A DNA stretch of 42,164 bases, from positions 1 through 42,164 of the forward strand of contig JAJDET010000214.1 in NCBI GenBank assembly GCA_029259655.1. Reading direction: 5' to 3'. Made by a program: the position numbers and the translations under genes. The notes under the pieces are model-generated. The model did no database searches. It was given only the letters and a program-made list of their open reading frames with translations, and was not told where the DNA came from. Numbering within the stretch: the first letter of the stretch is position 1; every line of letters starts with the position of its first letter. Below are positions 41,200 through 42,164 of the stretch, piece by piece. This stretch comes from Planctomycetota bacterium. GTDB lineage: Bacteria > Planctomycetota > UBA1135 > GCA-002686595.

Positions 41200-42164
41200 A
41201 TGGCCGAAACCCCGGAATCCGGCGAAGAGAAGCAGCCGAAGAGCCGTTCCTCGAGCTCGATCCTGATCCTGCTCTTCGTACTGATCGTCGTACTCGCCTT
41301 CTACGGCAGCGAGACGATCCGCCGCGAGGCGTCGCTCTCCCAGGACCAGTACCTCTGGAGCCTGTACACGGGCCGGATCGAGACGCAGACGATCAAGGGG
41401 ACCGACAAGGGCAGCAACATCGTCCAGGGATCGCACCGCGATCCCGACACGGGTCGCCCCGAGGGGTTCAAGGTCCAGTTCGCGGACGTGGAGCGCTACG
41501 AGCGCGTCTTCCAGCAGCTCAAGGCCGTGCGCGAGCTGGAGGAAGTCGACTGGCCGGCTTTCGTCGAGGCTCTCGAGGACGGGTGGTACGTCCCGGTCGA
41601 GGCGCGCCTCCTGACGACCTTCCGCGAGAAGACACCCGTCAAGTCCGGAGGGTTCCTGTCTGCGCCGGCCGAGGAGCCCCCGAAGGAAGCGGTCAAGCCC
41701 GCGCGCGACCAGAAGCTCATCGTCGAGGTGTTCGCCAAGTCGCGCAGGGCTTGGGACCGCGAGCACAGCGTGACCGAGCCGGAGTTCCGGCTGAGGGACG
41801 AGTCCGGCCCCCTGTGGCTCGACGTCGGTCTCGGCGGCGTGGACGACCTGGGTGCACTGCTCGCCTCGATCGAGGCGCGCGGCGCCGGCCTGGAGCGCCT
41901 GATCCTCGACCTGACGCCCAACCGCGGTTCGTACTGGGGCAGCTCGTCGTCGCTCTTCTCGACGATGCTGATCTACATCGGGCCGTGGATCCTGATCCTC
42001 GTCGTCTTCTTCATCTTCATGCGGCAGATGCGCGCCCAGGGCGGCGCCGGCGGCGTGATGTCCTTCGGGCGCTCTCGTGCGCAGCTCTACTCGAAGGACA
42101 ACCACACGAACGTCACGTTCGACGACGTCGCGGGGATGCAGGAGGCCAAGGCCGAGGTGCGCGA
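41200..42164 (+). CDS. ftsH: ATP-dependent zinc metalloprotease FtsH, N-terminal part (3' end outside window)
   Basis: The reading frame is open from the ATG at 41200 to the window end (321 codons), with AAGGA 5-6 bases upstream. Residues about 20-37 are the first membrane segment (SILILLFVLIVVLAFYG). Residues about 40-250 form an outer-face domain. The second membrane segment is about 252-273. The start of the AAA+ domain is FGRSRAQLY then TNVTFDDVAGMQEAKAEVR. FtsH is a membrane hexamer that unfolds and degrades membrane and short-lived cytosolic proteins. The region before the AAA+ domain is about 300 residues, twice that of E. coli FtsH, because of an enlarged periplasmic domain. The ATPase and HExxH sites lie outside the window. 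Confidence 0.93.
   Translation, partial: MAETPESGEEKQPKSRSSSSILILLFVLIVVLAFYGSETIRREASLSQDQYLWSLYTGRIETQTIKGTDKGSNIVQGSHRDPDTGRPEGFKVQFADVERYERVFQQLKAVRELEEVDWPAFVEALEDGWYVPVEARLLTTFREKTPVKSGGFLSAPAEEPPKEAVKPARDQKLIVEVFAKSRRAWDREHSVTEPEFRLRDESGPLWLDVGLGGVDDLGALLASIEARGAGLERLILDLTPNRGSYWGSSSSLFSTMLIYIGPWILILVVFFIFMRQMRAQGGAGGVMSFGRSRAQLYSKDNHTNVTFDDVAGMQEAKAEVR

Noticed and set aside
1..42164. tRNA, rRNA, riboswitch or CRISPR array
   Set aside because: I read the intergenic gaps on both strands and found no cloverleaf, rRNA signature, regular repeat-spacer pattern or known riboswitch core. A covariance-model search could still find a small RNA that I cannot see.

Overview
The window is 42 kb of uninterrupted, very GC-rich bacterial chromosome with tightly packed genes. 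I count 30 protein-coding genes, two of them cut by the window edges. I see no tRNA, rRNA, CRISPR array, transposase or prophage gene. BamD-like and LptE-like lipoproteins point to a diderm with an outer membrane. The many sulfatase-fold lipoproteins, the carboxypeptidase-regulatory repeat protein, the W-[VI]-P-G secreted protein, the ECF sigma factor with a long N-terminal extension and the FtsH with a large periplasmic domain together suggest a planctomycete or a close relative. That placement is an inference from gene content, not from a marker-gene tree.

Layout. 1-7.5 kb: the end of an M28 peptidase, a membrane-anchored beta-sandwich repeat protein, an M64-like protein that has lost its zinc motif, and a penicillin-acylase lipoprotein with a DUF11-like front domain. 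7.8-26.7 kb: an envelope-glycan region with five GT-C type polytopic glycosyltransferases, one GT2 polyprenyl-phosphate sugar synthase, five sulfatase-fold (alkaline phosphatase superfamily) lipoproteins and one arylsulfotransferase lipoprotein. 26.7-31.1 kb: a translationally coupled three-gene operon with a membrane protein and two dynamin-like GTPases. 31.2-32.9 kb: a sulfite-oxidase-like molybdoenzyme, a PilZ protein and a small secreted protein. 33-37.2 kb: an STT3/AglB-like membrane protein coupled to hutI, then an ECF sigma factor. 37.4-42.2 kb: a conserved block of CNNM/CBS (CorC-like) protein, recO, bamD-like, lptE-like and ftsH (cut).

How the genes may work together. The GT2 enzyme would load sugar onto a polyprenyl phosphate on the cytoplasmic face. 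The GT-C enzymes would use such lipid-linked sugars on the outer face. The sulfatase-fold lipoproteins and the arylsulfotransferase would add, move or remove charged groups on the product. All five sulfatase-fold proteins carry Thr where true sulfatases carry the formylglycine Cys/Ser, so they are better viewed as phospho- or other group transferases/hydrolases of unknown substrate. This glycan-decoration locus and the paired dynamin-like GTPase operon are the two best candidates for undescribed systems.

Several genes have a -10-like hexamer only 6-8 bases before the start codon and no Shine-Dalgarno sequence, which suggests leaderless transcripts. Others, such as the sigma factor, the GTPase-operon membrane protein, the PilZ gene and ftsH, have clear Shine-Dalgarno sites.
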